Shown piece after piece: positions 28,246-37,647 of a stretch of 64,000 nt of DNA (position 1 is the first letter of the stretch; each line of letters starts with the position of its first letter). The stretch is taken from the NCBI RefSeq assembly GCF_003464085.1, contig NZ_QSDR01000020.1, positions 1 through 64,000 of the forward strand, given 5' to 3'. The translations under genes were made by a program, and so were the position numbers. The DNA is from Clostridium sp. AM58-1XD (GTDB lineage: Bacteria; Bacillota; Clostridia; Lachnospirales; Lachnospiraceae). The notes under the pieces were generated by a model. The model did not search any database. It was not told where the DNA came from and worked only from the letters and a program-made list of their open reading frames with translations.

Positions 28246-29058
28246 CTACCGGCCGTTCTTATGTTCTGTATGATCTTCTCTCCAATGTTCTGCATACTCT
28301 TTTGGCCGCTTTTCACACTCGCGTGCGATCACGTAAAGCCGTTCACTGTTCTCCTGCGGAGGTTTCGTTGTAAACGCATCATATGCGGTCATAAATTTCA
28401 GACCGGCTTCCTGAAGCGCCTGTCTGACTGTTTCCAACGTATACGCCTTCTGGTAATGGGTTTCCGTATACTTTCTGTACCGATTTCCCTCTTCTCTGAT
28501 AAAAAGATTCAGGTCATATTCATTGATCTGCTCCTCTTCATCATAAAAATTATCCCATATAAAGCTGCTCTCTTCCCTGTCCTCCGCAATCGTCTGGTCC
28601 CCCAGCAGATGTTCATATTTGTAAACCGTGTTCAGATCAAATATAAAAATACCCTCTGGATCCAGATAGTTATTCACAAGGGAAAACACATGTACCAGGT
28701 CCTCGTAATCCATGATATAATTCAGGGAATCGCAGATGCTCACCACTGCCCTGACTGTACCGTAAAGTTCGAATTCTCTCATATCCTGCAGAAGATACAG
28801 AATATCATGTCCGGACAATGCACGCTTGTCCATGGCGATCTGAAGCATCTCTTCCGATACATCAACGCCGATCATGTCATACCCTTTTTCAGCCAAGAGC
28901 TCCGTCAATGTACCGGTACCGCAGCCCAGGTCCAGAACAAGCCCATCCTCTATCCCATATTTTCTCAGTAATCCTGAAAGGTATTCACACCATTCCTCAT
29001 AGGGAATATTATCCATAAATAAGTCATAAACTGCCGCAAAACCAGAATACGCTTCCAT
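28246..29058 (-). CDS. Class I SAM-dependent methyltransferase
   Basis: About 270 residues. The SAM-binding motif I is VLDLGCGTGTLTELL with the acidic residue at GVDVS, and motif IV region VVSICDSLNYI follows. The family is the small Methyltransf_25-type seen next to hslO in Lachnospiraceae; substrate unknown. I choose ATG 29058 (GGAGAAGG 6 bases upstream) over the longer start at 29082. It is probably co-transcribed with hslO 53 bases downstream. Confidence 0.85.
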   Translation of the reverse strand: MEAYSGFAAVYDLFMDNIPYEEWCEYLSGLLRKYGIEDGLVLDLGCGTGTLTELLAEKGYDMIGVDVSEEMLQIAMDKRALSGHDILYLLQDMREFELYGTVRAVVSICDSLNYIMDYEDLVHVFSLVNNYLDPEGIFIFDLNTVYKYEHLLGDQTIAEDREESSFIWDNFYDEEEQINEYDLNLFIREEGNRYRKYTETHYQKAYTLETVRQALQEAGLKFMTAYDAFTTKPPQENSERLYVIARECEKRPKEYAEHWREDHTEHKNGR

Positions 29059-29118
29059 ACGTCCTTCTCCTTTTTTAATCATGCACAGCGGAAATCATAT
29101 CAGATTTCAAGGCAAAAA

Positions 29119-29772
29119 TCAACTGTGCAAAAGGAAATCCCTTAATTCCTCCACGCTCGAGGCCAGATAGCAGGACTTGACGCCTTCCATTTCTTCTCTG
29201 CTTCCATATCCGTACAAAACGCCTACACATTCTACTCCGGCTTCCTCTGCTCCTATGCAGTCATGTTTTCTGTCCCCAACCATTAGGACACTTTCTTTGT
29301 CTTCGATTTTCGCCTGTTCCAGAACATAACGGATGACATCTCCCTTTTTCACCCTCGTTTCTTCCAAGTCAGCTCCTCCGATCAATTCAAAGTACTGGCT
29401 CAATTCAAAATAATCAAGGATGCGCACGGCAAACACTTCCGGTTTTGAGGTCGCTACCATCAGCCGGTAGCCCGCCTCTTTCAGCTCTCTCAGCATCTCT
29501 GGAATCCCTGGATATACCTTATTTTCCTTCCAACCGCGGCTGCTGAAATATTCTCTGTATTTTTTAATTCCTTCCCCCGCCTGTTCCCAGGAGAAATCGT
29601 AATATTCCATAAAACTGTCTTTCAGAGGCGGTCCGATAAACGGGGTCAGCTTGCTCCTGTCGCTGACCTCAATTCCAAACCCATGAAGCGCATACTGAAC
29701 GGATTTGGTAATTCCCTCTTCAGGATCTGTTAAAGTACCGTCTAAATCAAAAAGCAAATACTTTTTCTTCAT
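29119..29772 (-). CDS. HAD family hydrolase, phosphoglycolate phosphatase-like
   Basis: Phosphatase of 217 residues. HAD motif I LFDLDGTLTDPEEGI, motif II in VATSKPEV, motif III lysine near TRVKKGDVI and motif IV MVGDRKHDCIGA are all present, with a helical cap domain (about residues 20-80). Closest in pattern to PGP/Gph-type 5'-nucleotidase-like HADs; physiological substrate unknown. Confidence 0.88.
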   Translation of the reverse strand: MKKKYLLFDLDGTLTDPEEGITKSVQYALHGFGIEVSDRSKLTPFIGPPLKDSFMEYYDFSWEQAGEGIKKYREYFSSRGWKENKVYPGIPEMLRELKEAGYRLMVATSKPEVFAVRILDYFELSQYFELIGGADLEETRVKKGDVIRYVLEQAKIEDKESVLMVGDRKHDCIGAEEAGVECVGVLYGYGSREEMEGVKSCYLASSVEELRDFLLHS

Positions 29773-29807
29773 CTTTTCTCCTTCATAGCCAAAAATGTGA
29801 ATGCACG

Positions 29808-29963
29808 TCAGATCTCATAGCCGTTTTCTTTTAAAATCTGTCGTATTTCCTTCATTGACATAAGATAGATTCTTTTCAGTTCCTTCACTGCATGGCCGCT
29901 TTCATAATCGGCCAATAACAATTGGACCGTATCACCTTCAACCGGTTTATTCATTTGTTGCAT
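29808..29963 (-). CDS. Small HTH-like protein, 51 residues
   Basis: A short frame from ATG 29963 to TGA 29808 with AGGAAGTG just upstream. It begins MQQMNKPVEGD and its C-terminal half (AVKELKRIYLMSMKEI then RQILKENGYEI) has the spacing of a helix-turn-helix, as in small regulators or Trp-repressor-like domains. Lies 35 bases upstream of the HAD gene, probably in one transcript. Family not recognised. Confidence 0.5.
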   Translation of the reverse strand: MQQMNKPVEGDTVQLLLADYESGHAVKELKRIYLMSMKEIRQILKENGYEI

Positions 29964-30027
29964 TCACTTCCTACCTCACTTTTTTTACTCTCTAAATTAT
30001 GGCTGCCATATAGGCATAATAAGGAAA

Positions 30028-30063
30028 AGGCGGTCGGTCAGAACTATGCCTGACCGGCCGCCT
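30028..30063 (-). terminator. Terminator of pckA
   Basis: GGCGGtCGGTCAG pairs with CTGACCGgCCGCC around the loop AACTATGC; on the minus strand it is followed by TTTTCCTT. Confidence 0.85.
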
Positions 30064-30089
30064 GTATTCTATTTAAGCAGCAGTACTGC

Positions 30090-31759
30090 TTATTTTAATT
30101 CCTCAACTACTTTCTTGATTGCTGCTAAAGCATCCTCAGGAAGCTTGTCGAATCCGCCCTTTTCAGTCTCTCTGCTCTGAACGAAATCAACACGATCCTG
30201 CATTCTTGCCTTTAACTGGCCAACATACTCCGGATCATTCATATCCGGAACGAAGCTTCCCAATCCATGATTTCGATATCGGAGAATGGTCCCCACTGAT
30301 GGAAGGAAGCTGTTCCTTCTACAATTGCCTCCAGAATACCTAATGTATCCTTAGGCTGAACCTTCTTGCCCATGAAATCACCTGTATTAACGATGTAGCA
30401 GTCTACATTCTTCTCAGCAACGAGCTTTTTGAACTTCTCATAGTCGTTAACCAGAGGATATGTTCTGAATGGGTTTGCATATGGCTCAACAACCAGCTTG
30501 TTCGGATCTACGCCAGGAGCAAGTCTCTCTGCGTTGGATCTCTTTGTTGCCAGAGTAGCGCCCATAACGGATGCGAGCTCTGCACCTTTCAGCTTAACTA
30601 CTGGCGGGATGGTTGGGTCTTTCATAATCCAGAAGATTGCGTTAACCGGAGAAGCAATTCTGTCTACACGGTTTGGAGACCATAATTTAGACTTGATTGC
30701 ACGTCCGTTACCATTACGGATATCTTCTGTAACGAGAACGATCTTTCCGTCTTCATCCAGAGTTGCGGAACAGTTCTGTGCTGTTAACAGATACTTGTTG
30801 TCCGGGCAGCCTGTAGGATAATCAGCTGTCTTATCAAAATATGTAGGCTCCATAGCTACGGAAGCACATGTGTCTGTATTGATAACGAAAGCGTCGTCAT
30901 GAAGAACCGTAACGCCGTACTTGCCGTCATGTTTAGCATGTGTAAGAGTAGACTTACCTGAACCTGAAAGACCGAATACGGAAGCAACATACTTTCTGCC
31001 GTCTGCCAGAGTATATTCTTTCTGTCCGCCGTGGCAGGAAGCATAACCGTTACGGTTTGCGATTGCCCAGCCGATTGTAAGCGTGCCCTTCTTGTGCTCT
31101 CCGAAGTATCTCATACCAAGGATTGCTGCACAGTTGGTAGCTGTATTGAAGTAAGATAAGCACTTGCCGTCACAGATATCTGTCTGATCTGTGCCCTTCC
31201 ACTGAGGATCAGAGAAGATATAAACGTCTGGCTCATCACCGATCTGACGGGATTCTTTGTACATCTTAACGTACTGATCAGACATGTACTGGAAGTTCAG
31301 CATCCAGTTGTAAAGAATGTTTTCTTCGCCCTGCGGAATCATGAGGTGTGCCTTTACCATAAATTCAGGATCAAGGCCGATGAATACTTCTGCATGATAC
31401 ATCTTTTTCCATCTAGTATCATAGATTGCGTCCATAACGACTTTGTCAAGTCTCTCGCAGTCTACACCTGGCTCTCCTGCAATTCTTCTTGCAGCAGCAT
31501 AACGGCCGGTAATGGCTCCGTCATTGAATAAAAGAACTCTTGCGTCCTTCTCAAGACCGAATTCCTCTCCTCTGTATACAGGCATGTCTGTAACAACAGT
31601 ACCCGGAGCGTTCTTTGCTAAGTTATAAGCCTCTTTTAAAGTATTTACCTTTACTACGTTGTTGCCATAGAAAGCAGCTTCAATAATAGATCTGGTTTTT
31701 GCAAAACCTGGTTTACCTTTACCAATTTCACTAAGTGGATAATAAGCTTTTGTTGCCAT
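30090..31759 (-). pseudogene. pckA: ATP-dependent phosphoenolpyruvate carboxykinase, frame broken near 30255
   Basis: Converts oxaloacetate and ATP to PEP and CO2 (or the reverse, as an anaplerotic step in anaerobes). The kinase P-loop GLSGSGKSTLTH, the metal/OAA site with HDDAFVI, and RSNAERL are intact. The main frame ends DIEIMDWEASFRI, and the C-terminal 60 residues (FVPDMNDPEYVGQLKARMQ...) lie in the next frame. GAAGCTTC needs one base (most simply GAAGGCTTC) to give DWEGFVPDM. Full length is about 556 residues. A consensus promoter lies upstream and a strong terminator follows. Confidence 0.93.
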
Positions 31760-31793
31760 TGGATAATTCCTCCTTTTAATCGAAATTTGTCCC

Positions 31794-31822
31794 TATTATC
31801 TCATCTATGTATAAAAAAGTCA
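31794..31822 (-). promoter_or_regulatory. Sigma-A promoter of pckA
   Basis: Minus strand TTGACT (31822-31817), 17-base spacer, GATAAT (31799-31794), then an AAAGGAGGA ribosome site before the ATG. Confidence 0.75.
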
Positions 31823-31868
31823 ATATATTGTTCTGAGAAAAAAACAAAGTATACAATATGCAGTATTT

Positions 31869-33596
31869 CTATACAATTTCAGAATAAAATACAAACTGGT
31901 TTTTTCCGTTCCTTTTTGCTTCATATGTCGCCTGATCCGCCTTTTCCAGCAGGGTTCTGACGTCCTTGCCGTCCCTGGGATACATGGCGATTCCAATGCT
32001 GCATGAAACAGGCAGTTCTTCCTGAAGACTGTCTGAAATCAGTTCGCAGACGGCATTGCACAGACGGCGGGCACACAGCTTCACTCCAGCTCTGGAATCG
32101 GCCGGAGACAGGCAGATGACGAATTCGTCTCCTCCGATTCTGCCGCTCAGATCTGTTGAACGCAGCACCTTGTGAAAGATATCGGAAATTCCCTGAAGCA
32201 GTTCGTCCCCTTTCGTATGTCCAAAAGTATCATTGACCAGTTTAAAGTTGTCAAGGTCCATAAACAGTACTGCAGCCGGCGAGCTGTTCCTGGCAATCCT
32301 GTCTGAGATCAGATCCTTTACCGACTGGTTGTACAGACCGGTCAGAGGATCCGTCTGGGCACGGACGAGTGCTGACTGCAGCAGCTCATTCTGCACTTTC
32401 TGTTCCATGTAAATTTGTGTAATATCAGTTCTGGAAAGCAGTATCATCTGCTTTTCTCTATCATAATACAGATATTGATGTCTTTTATGGGTATACCCCC
32501 GGATCGGATCCATAACTCCGCAGTAGACCGTGTATTCCCCATACTTATCCAGCATCTCCAGAACTCTGTTTATTTCCATTTCGTGAATTACCCGCTCCTG
32601 ATCCTCCGGCACTACGAACTTTCTGGCATAGCTGGCCATGGATGCTCCATAGTTATCGCAATCCTCCGGCGGGAGAGGCGTTCCGCTGTCACTGCCGCTG
32701 AACATGGTATAGCTGTTGTTCCCTGCATCCAGATAAATAAAGTAATCGCAGTTGCGGTAGACATACAGATCTACAATGCTCTTCATCAAATGATGTTCGC
32801 TGATATCTTTCACCGTAATATATATCTTTTCAGGCATACGGCCGTCTTCCGAGTTTCCCCGAAGCATGGCCGTGACCTCCACCCAGCCGAAGCTTCCGGC
32901 CCCGGCTCTGCACTGAAGGGAAAGGCTGACCGCATCTTTGCCCCTCTTCCACATTTCTTTTAGATGATCGATGGAAAATGTCCTCACAAACCGGTTGCGG
33001 TCGCACTCATATAACACTCTGACACAGAAAATATCCAGCAGCTCTTTCCATGGACCGCAGTAAGAATTCATGTATGGAGCCGGTGTATACTGAATAACAA
33101 CTGCCCGTTCTTTCTCCACATCCAGTTCCACGATTCCCAGGTGGCTGTTCATAAAGGCGCCCAATATGCCCGCATTCTGCTGCTGGAGGCTCAGGGCACT
33201 GATTTCATTTCCCATATCGGCAATTAAAAACAGGAGAACATCCCTCTCCTTGTCTTTGACTGCAAACAGGATACCCCTCGTCCAAATGCAGGTGCCGTCT
33301 TTTCTCATCTTGCGGAATTCCAGAACTTTTCTGTACTTCCTGTTGATGATCAGAAACATGCTCTCCGGGCGGAAAGCTTCCAGAAACTGTTCTCTGTCTT
33401 CTTCCAGTACACATTTGGAAGCCGATTCGATTCCTCTGACACTCTCTTCTCTCAGAGGGAGTCCCTCATCAGGCACATAAAAGATCGTACGGAGCACTCT
33501 CTCCTTAGGATCCACTTCGTAAAACCCGTCATACTTCTCGCAGAGCACAGACGCATATTTTTTCATTCTGTCTTCATCAATGATCACATGCTCCAT
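31869..33596 (-). CDS. Diguanylate cyclase with N-terminal PAS-like sensor domains
   Basis: Makes cyclic di-GMP. About 575 residues: PAS-like regions (about 20-130 and 140-260, the latter ending SIVDLY), a third sensor-like stretch, then a GGDEF domain from about 410 (DPLTGLYNQ...). The active-site loop is RIGGDEFVI, and the inhibitory I-site RSTD lies five residues before it. No membrane segment is visible, so it senses a cytoplasmic signal. I choose ATG 33596 (GAGGGG 7 bases upstream) over GTG 33614. No EAL partner is in the window. Confidence 0.9.
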   Translation of the reverse strand: MEHVIIDEDRMKKYASVLCEKYDGFYEVDPKERVLRTIFYVPDEGLPLREESVRGIESASKCVLEEDREQFLEAFRPESMFLIINRKYRKVLEFRKMRKDGTCIWTRGILFAVKDKERDVLLFLIADMGNEISALSLQQQNAGILGAFMNSHLGIVELDVEKERAVVIQYTPAPYMNSYCGPWKELLDIFCVRVLYECDRNRFVRTFSIDHLKEMWKRGKDAVSLSLQCRAGAGSFGWVEVTAMLRGNSEDGRMPEKIYITVKDISEHHLMKSIVDLYVYRNCDYFIYLDAGNNSYTMFSGSDSGTPLPPEDCDNYGASMASYARKFVVPEDQERVIHEMEINRVLEMLDKYGEYTVYCGVMDPIRGYTHKRHQYLYYDREKQMILLSRTDITQIYMEQKVQNELLQSALVRAQTDPLTGLYNQSVKDLISDRIARNSSPAAVLFMDLDNFKLVNDTFGHTKGDELLQGISDIFHKVLRSTDLSGRIGGDEFVICLSPADSRAGVKLCARRLCNAVCELISDSLQEELPVSCSIGIAMYPRDGKDVRTLLEKADQATYEAKRNGKNQFVFYSEIV

Positions 33597-33760
33597 ACCA
33601 TTCCCCTCTTTCACCTGTCATCTCTTCTCCTATCATATCATACCGAACCAGGCAATTGGTAATAAATTCCTATAAAATTCCTGATTTTCATCGTAAAATA
33701 AGCATTCAGAACACTCCTTATACTCTGTGGAATGCCCTTCCATTGACCCTGAAAAAGAAA

Positions 33761-33794
33761 AGCCTGCCGGCAGATGGTTTCCTACCGGCAGGCT
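33761..33794 (-). terminator. Hairpin with T-rich tail downstream of the SleB-type gene
   Basis: AGCCTGCCGG (33761-33770) pairs perfectly with CCGGCAGGCT (33785-33794); on the minus strand it is followed by TTTTCTTTTTC. It lies about 130 bases beyond the gene's stop. Confidence 0.8.
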
Positions 33795-33806
33795 GCTTAT
33801 TCTCGT

Positions 33807-33916
33807 GAAGGCAGTGATCCAAAGTCAGGCTCGCCTGACCCTGGCGGCTGCCCGCGGGGTCAACTCCCACAGTTTGCTGTGCCTTCCAATTTTATGCCTC
33901 GCAGCTCGCTGCGGGG
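33807..33916. repeat. Cluster of small perfect hairpins
   Basis: GTCAGGC-TC-GCCTGAC (33824-33839), CACAG-TTTG-CTGTG (33868-33881) and CCTCGCAGC-TC-GCTGCGGGG (33897-33916), with GAAGGCA/TGCCTTC enclosing the first two. The 33597-33925 gap holds this cluster and the terminator before it, and no gene. Confidence 0.55.
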
Positions 33917-33925
33917 TATTTCATT

Positions 33926-34803
33926 TTATTTAAAAAATTCATGGCCGCCATGTTCAAACAGATATGTAAGATGGCCGTCAAACCACCTCACGGCACCTCT
34001 CTCTGATTTTCCCCGGTTCATAAAAACAGGGCGCCCTGAGAATAATCTTCTCCTGCCAAAGCACGGCTGACACACTCTTTCGTTTTTTCTGATACGCTTA
34101 CACGGTCAATAAATCCGTTGGATACAGGTGAAAACTGAGACTGCTGGTACACAACAGCCTTAACGCTGTCTGGAAACTGTCCGCTTTTTACACGGTTTAG
34201 GATGACGTTTGCAACAAGAATCCGTCCTTTGTCATCACAAATCCCGGCTTCTGCTTCTACAATCTTCAGCAGCACACGATAATCTTCATCCGATAATGAT
34301 ACGGAGCCAGCCTTCTTTCTGGCTTCTTCCTCCGCTTTCCTTCTGGCTTTTTCTTCTGCAATCCTCTCTTTTTCTCTTTCCCTGCGCCAAAACTCCTGCT
34401 TTGTCTCTTCTGCCTTTGTTTTCAGAAGTTCATCATTGACCTGTCTTTTTCTGACATCCTCCTCAAGAAGGCTGCCTGTTAAAAGCTGTACGTCTCTCCT
34501 TGATTCGGAATCTGTAAGATTAACTTGTATTTTTGCTTCTGTGATAAATGTCGTTTCTTCCGGCATTCTCTCTTCTTCTCCGTCGGCTTCCCCGCCTCCG
34601 GAAGATACGCGGACCGTCTCCGCCATGGCGACTGAACTTCTGCCGCCTGCGCCAAATCCGCCTGATGTAAGAGTCATCACCGTAATAACTGCTGCAGCCG
34701 ATACAAACACGGCAGCCATCCGGTGCAGTCTTTTTGTTACTTTCACCGACAGTGATTTCACAAAACGAAAAACGCCCTGAAGAAATGAGTAAAAAGTCAG
34801 CAT
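33926..34803 (-). pseudogene. SleB-type cell-wall hydrolase, frame broken near 34024
   Basis: Spore cortex-lytic-enzyme-like amidase or lytic transglycosylase, about 292 residues when joined. A basic N-terminus with one membrane segment (AAVFVSAAAVITVMTL) is followed by a charged coiled region and the Hydrolase_2/SleB domain: LLKIVEAEAG (catalytic Glu), VANVILNRVKSGQFPDSV, QFSPV. The main frame stops after GALFL; adding one T to the T5 run (34022-34026) gives GALFFMNRGKSERG...TYLFEHGGHEFF to TAA 33926, the usual C-terminus. Start ATG 34803 with GAGGAG upstream. Confidence 0.87.
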
Positions 34804-34898
34804 ACATACTCCTCTTTTCTTATATTCTTCACATGCACAAAGTCCGAAACCGTCTTCATCGATTCTCTCTTTCTGCATTTTTAGGGGTGACGCCGGTA

Positions 34899-34928
34899 AT
34901 TATATGGGACATCCGGAAAAGAAGTCAA
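34899..34928 (-). promoter_or_regulatory. Sigma-A promoter of the SleB-type gene
   Basis: Minus strand TTGACT (34928-34923), 18-base spacer, TATAAT (34904-34899), about 95 bases before the start. The remainder of the 34804-35093 gap is A/T-rich and shows no gene. Confidence 0.65.
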
Positions 34929-35093
34929 TGCTTTTTTTACATCTTTGTCACATATTTCTTTTCCCCTTCCTTAATTTTCTTTCTTAATTAGTTAATCCTC
35001 ACCGAAACCCATTCTAATTATCCCTTAATTTTATCACTTTATGACAGTCATATTTTACAAATTTGTTACGCAATTGTTAAATACAACGACGTA

Positions 35094-35125
35094 AAAATAG
35101 TGTCGGCTTTCGTCGGCACTATTTT
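35094..35125. terminator. Terminator after ybaK, possibly bidirectional
   Basis: AAAATAGTG and CACTATTTT with a wobble-containing GTCGGC inner stem; minus strand ends TATTTTTAC. Lies 9 bases after the ybaK stop. Confidence 0.75.
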
Positions 35126-35133
35126 ATGTAAAC

Positions 35134-35607
35134 CTATTCTTTTATTAACGGAACAAATTCGGCCTCTACATATGAGGCAAGCATTTCCGGATTAACCACG
35201 ATCTGCTTTCCTCTCATCCCTGCACTCACCGCAATCGTATCGAAAATAACGGCTGTTTCTTCAATATAAGTAGGAAACTTCTTTTTCATTCCAACGGGAG
35301 AACACCCGCCACGAATATATCCTGTTACGGAAAGCAGGTCCTTCATGGGGAGCATTTCTGCCTTTTTATCTCCTGCTGCCTTCGCCGCTTTCTTTAGATC
35401 CAGTTCTTCGTCCACTGGGATACAGCAGACCATATATCCCGTCCGCTCGCCCTTCAAAACAAGGGTTTTAAACACATTTTCGTGGCTGATTCCCATAACT
35501 TCTGCCGCATGAGAACCGGACAGATCATTCTCATCTACTTCATATTCCTTCTCTTCATACGGAATTCCAGCCTTGTCAAGGAGTCTGCAAACATTCGTTT
35601 TTTCCAT
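35134..35607 (-). CDS. ybaK: Cys-tRNA(Pro)/aminoacyl-tRNA deacylase YbaK
   Basis: Trans-editing enzyme of 157 residues that clears mischarged tRNA(Pro). The YbaK/EbsC domain is full length: VFKTLVLKGE with the key lysine, YIRGGCSPVGMKK and the C-terminal GMRGKQIVVNPEML. It is 12 bases downstream of the HAD gene, probably in one transcript, and ends at a strong terminator. Confidence 0.93.
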   Translation of the reverse strand: MEKTNVCRLLDKAGIPYEEKEYEVDENDLSGSHAAEVMGISHENVFKTLVLKGERTGYMVCCIPVDEELDLKKAAKAAGDKKAEMLPMKDLLSVTGYIRGGCSPVGMKKKFPTYIEETAVIFDTIAVSAGMRGKQIVVNPEMLASYVEAEFVPLIKE

Positions 35608-35619
35608 AATAAATACTTC

Positions 35620-36431
35620 CTATTTTAAAGCATCGTGAAACTCTTTTAACAGCTCTTCCTGATACGCGCCCTTATATGTTCCATTCAGAAAATGACCGAA
35701 AGCTTCTTCTCTCAAACGCCTCCAGCACTCTGCCTCACGCCTGATCACCATCGGGTAAAACAGAACGCCGTTTCTATCAGCAGCGCTGCCGTCTCCCGGA
35801 GCATCTCCGATCATGATCACATGATCTTTGTCATACCCTTCTTCCAGAAGCCTGGCGATACATGCTGTCTTGGAACCGGAGTCCTGAGCCAGAACTTCCT
35901 TCACGAGTCCGATCATGCCGTGGCGCGTCCATTCTTTTTCCACAGCCTCTCTGTTGGCAGAAGAGACGACGGCCAGATCCGCATATTCCCTCATATATTC
36001 CAGAGTTTCCTTAACGCCTTCAAAAGGCAGGCTCTCCGGAAGTTCAGCAATCGCTTTATTTACATGATCCGACCATTCCAGCACCCGTCTCAGCACAGGG
36101 CTGTCCCATTCCTCAAGGGCCTTCTTCAGCGCCCCGCTGGAGTAACCGGCAGTCGATTCCAGCCATTTCATCAAATCGCGAAAGTCCTCTGTTACAATTC
36201 CACGTTCTGAACATTCGTTTAAAGTCAGTCCGAGACCTGGAAAACGGTTGATTCCTCTCGTTTCAGAATAGAGGCTGATTTTGTTCCAGATATCCAGCAC
36301 TTCCTTCTCATTCGCTTCCAGTCCCCAGGATTTCACCATCTGCGGACCAAAGCAGCGTTTATGTTTGATATCCATGGTATCCATGGCGCAGCGTCAGAAT
36401 CCACACACACTAAAAATTCCTTATTTCCCAT
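35620..36431 (-). pseudogene. HAD family hydrolase, frame broken near 36392
   Basis: Phosphatase-like protein of about 269 residues. The start at ATG 36431 (AGGAG 6 bases upstream) reads MGNKEFLVCVDSD, the beginning of HAD motif I; the frame is then lost and resumes at MDTMDIKHKRCFGP. GACGCTGCGCC needs one G (GACGGCTGC) to give DSDGCAMDTMD, restoring the motif. Motif II is VVSSANREAV and motif IV MIGDAPGDGSAA. A homologue is often linked to sugar-phosphate or nucleotide metabolism, but the substrate is unknown. Confidence 0.82.
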
Positions 36432-36491
36432 ACGAACTCCTTTCTGAATCCTTAGCGATAACCTGCACGCTCTGCGCACAGATCATCGTCT

Positions 36492-37634
36492 TTAATAAAT
36501 TCCGCCTACGCCAAGGTCTGTATCCAGCGTATTCATATTGTAAACCAGAAGTACATCTGTAACCTCCGGGTGTTCACGTATGAAGGAACTCGGCCCCTTC
36601 TTATAATATCTGGTGTCGAAGACATAGATTTTCTTATAGTGGTTCACGAGAAACGGCACCATAGAATTTGCATAACTGTCTTTAATCAGCACCATCTCCT
36701 TGTCCGAATCCGCCGTCTCATTTGTAATTTCAATCAGCGGATGGATATTATTAAGAAACATAGAGTACTTGTCTTTCTTATCCAGATAGTCAAAATTATA
36801 CAGGGAATCCGTGATCTCTTTTGTATCCAGGTAGGAAACCGTCAGGCTGTTCTTCGGATTTTCAAAGATGGTAATCGTATCGCTCCCGATCCGCCCGTCA
36901 TTCAGTTTGGAATAGATCGTTCCTTTAAAGTCCGTGGCAACCTCTTTTTTATCGAGCTGTTCCATCTCCACAGGAACAATTCCCTTTGCCTCGCAGTAGG
37001 CCCTGTACGCCGTGTAGGCGCCGTAACTCGTCCAATGGTGGTCCGTCCGGTAATACAGCTCCATTTCATCTTTTGCACTCATGAGTGCATCATAACAGTC
37101 GATGGGAGGCACGCCCGATTTTTCATATATTTCTTTTCTCGTTTCCAGCTGGCTTCTCACAGGTGCGAAAGCCGGAAGCTTGTCCGCATATATGGTAACC
37201 GCCGTAGGTACCAGCATAAGCGATACGTCGGCAGAATCGACGGCTTTAAAGAATTTCCCGAAGTTTCCCGTTATCTTCTCCGTATTCTTCGGCGCTTTAT
37301 ATTCCTCAATCAGGTAACCGTCATCGGCAATATAAATACCATTGATTTCTCTCTTTCCCAGCGCGATCTCCGTTTCCGCCTTTACCCCCATAAACACATC
37401 TCTCAGAGGAAAATGATCTGCCAGATAGCTTTGAAGATCGGAAGTAAATTTCCCTTCTTTCAAATCTTTGAAGCTCAGTTGTGGAAACTTCTCCAGATAT
37501 CTGTTTTCGCTTTCCGAAAACGCCTGTTTTTTCATCAGGAAAAAAGCACCGGAAAATGACAGTATCAGAATGGAAAGCAGGATTACGGCCACCGACTGTA
37601 TCTTCATCGTATTCGTCAAATGTTTTTCTCTCAT
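36492..37634 (-). CDS. DHHW family protein (AlgX/AlgJ-like O-acyltransfer partner)
   Basis: Extracellular SGNH-like protein of about 380 residues with one N-terminal membrane anchor (AVILLSILILSFSGAFFLM). The namesake motif RTDHHWTSYGAY contains the catalytic Asp-His, and LIKDSYANSM supplies the serine, as in AlgX/AlgJ. It transfers acyl groups to a polysaccharide, working with the MBOAT protein encoded 13 bases upstream. Start ATG 37634 with AGGAGG upstream. Last gene of the SGNH-DUF4358-MBOAT-DHHW operon. Confidence 0.87.
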   Translation of the reverse strand: MREKHLTNTMKIQSVAVILLSILILSFSGAFFLMKKQAFSESENRYLEKFPQLSFKDLKEGKFTSDLQSYLADHFPLRDVFMGVKAETEIALGKREINGIYIADDGYLIEEYKAPKNTEKITGNFGKFFKAVDSADVSLMLVPTAVTIYADKLPAFAPVRSQLETRKEIYEKSGVPPIDCYDALMSAKDEMELYYRTDHHWTSYGAYTAYRAYCEAKGIVPVEMEQLDKKEVATDFKGTIYSKLNDGRIGSDTITIFENPKNSLTVSYLDTKEITDSLYNFDYLDKKDKYSMFLNNIHPLIEITNETADSDKEMVLIKDSYANSMVPFLVNHYKKIYVFDTRYYKKGPSSFIREHPEVTDVLLVYNMNTLDTDLGVGGIY

Positions 37635-37647
37635 ATCAGTCAGCCTC

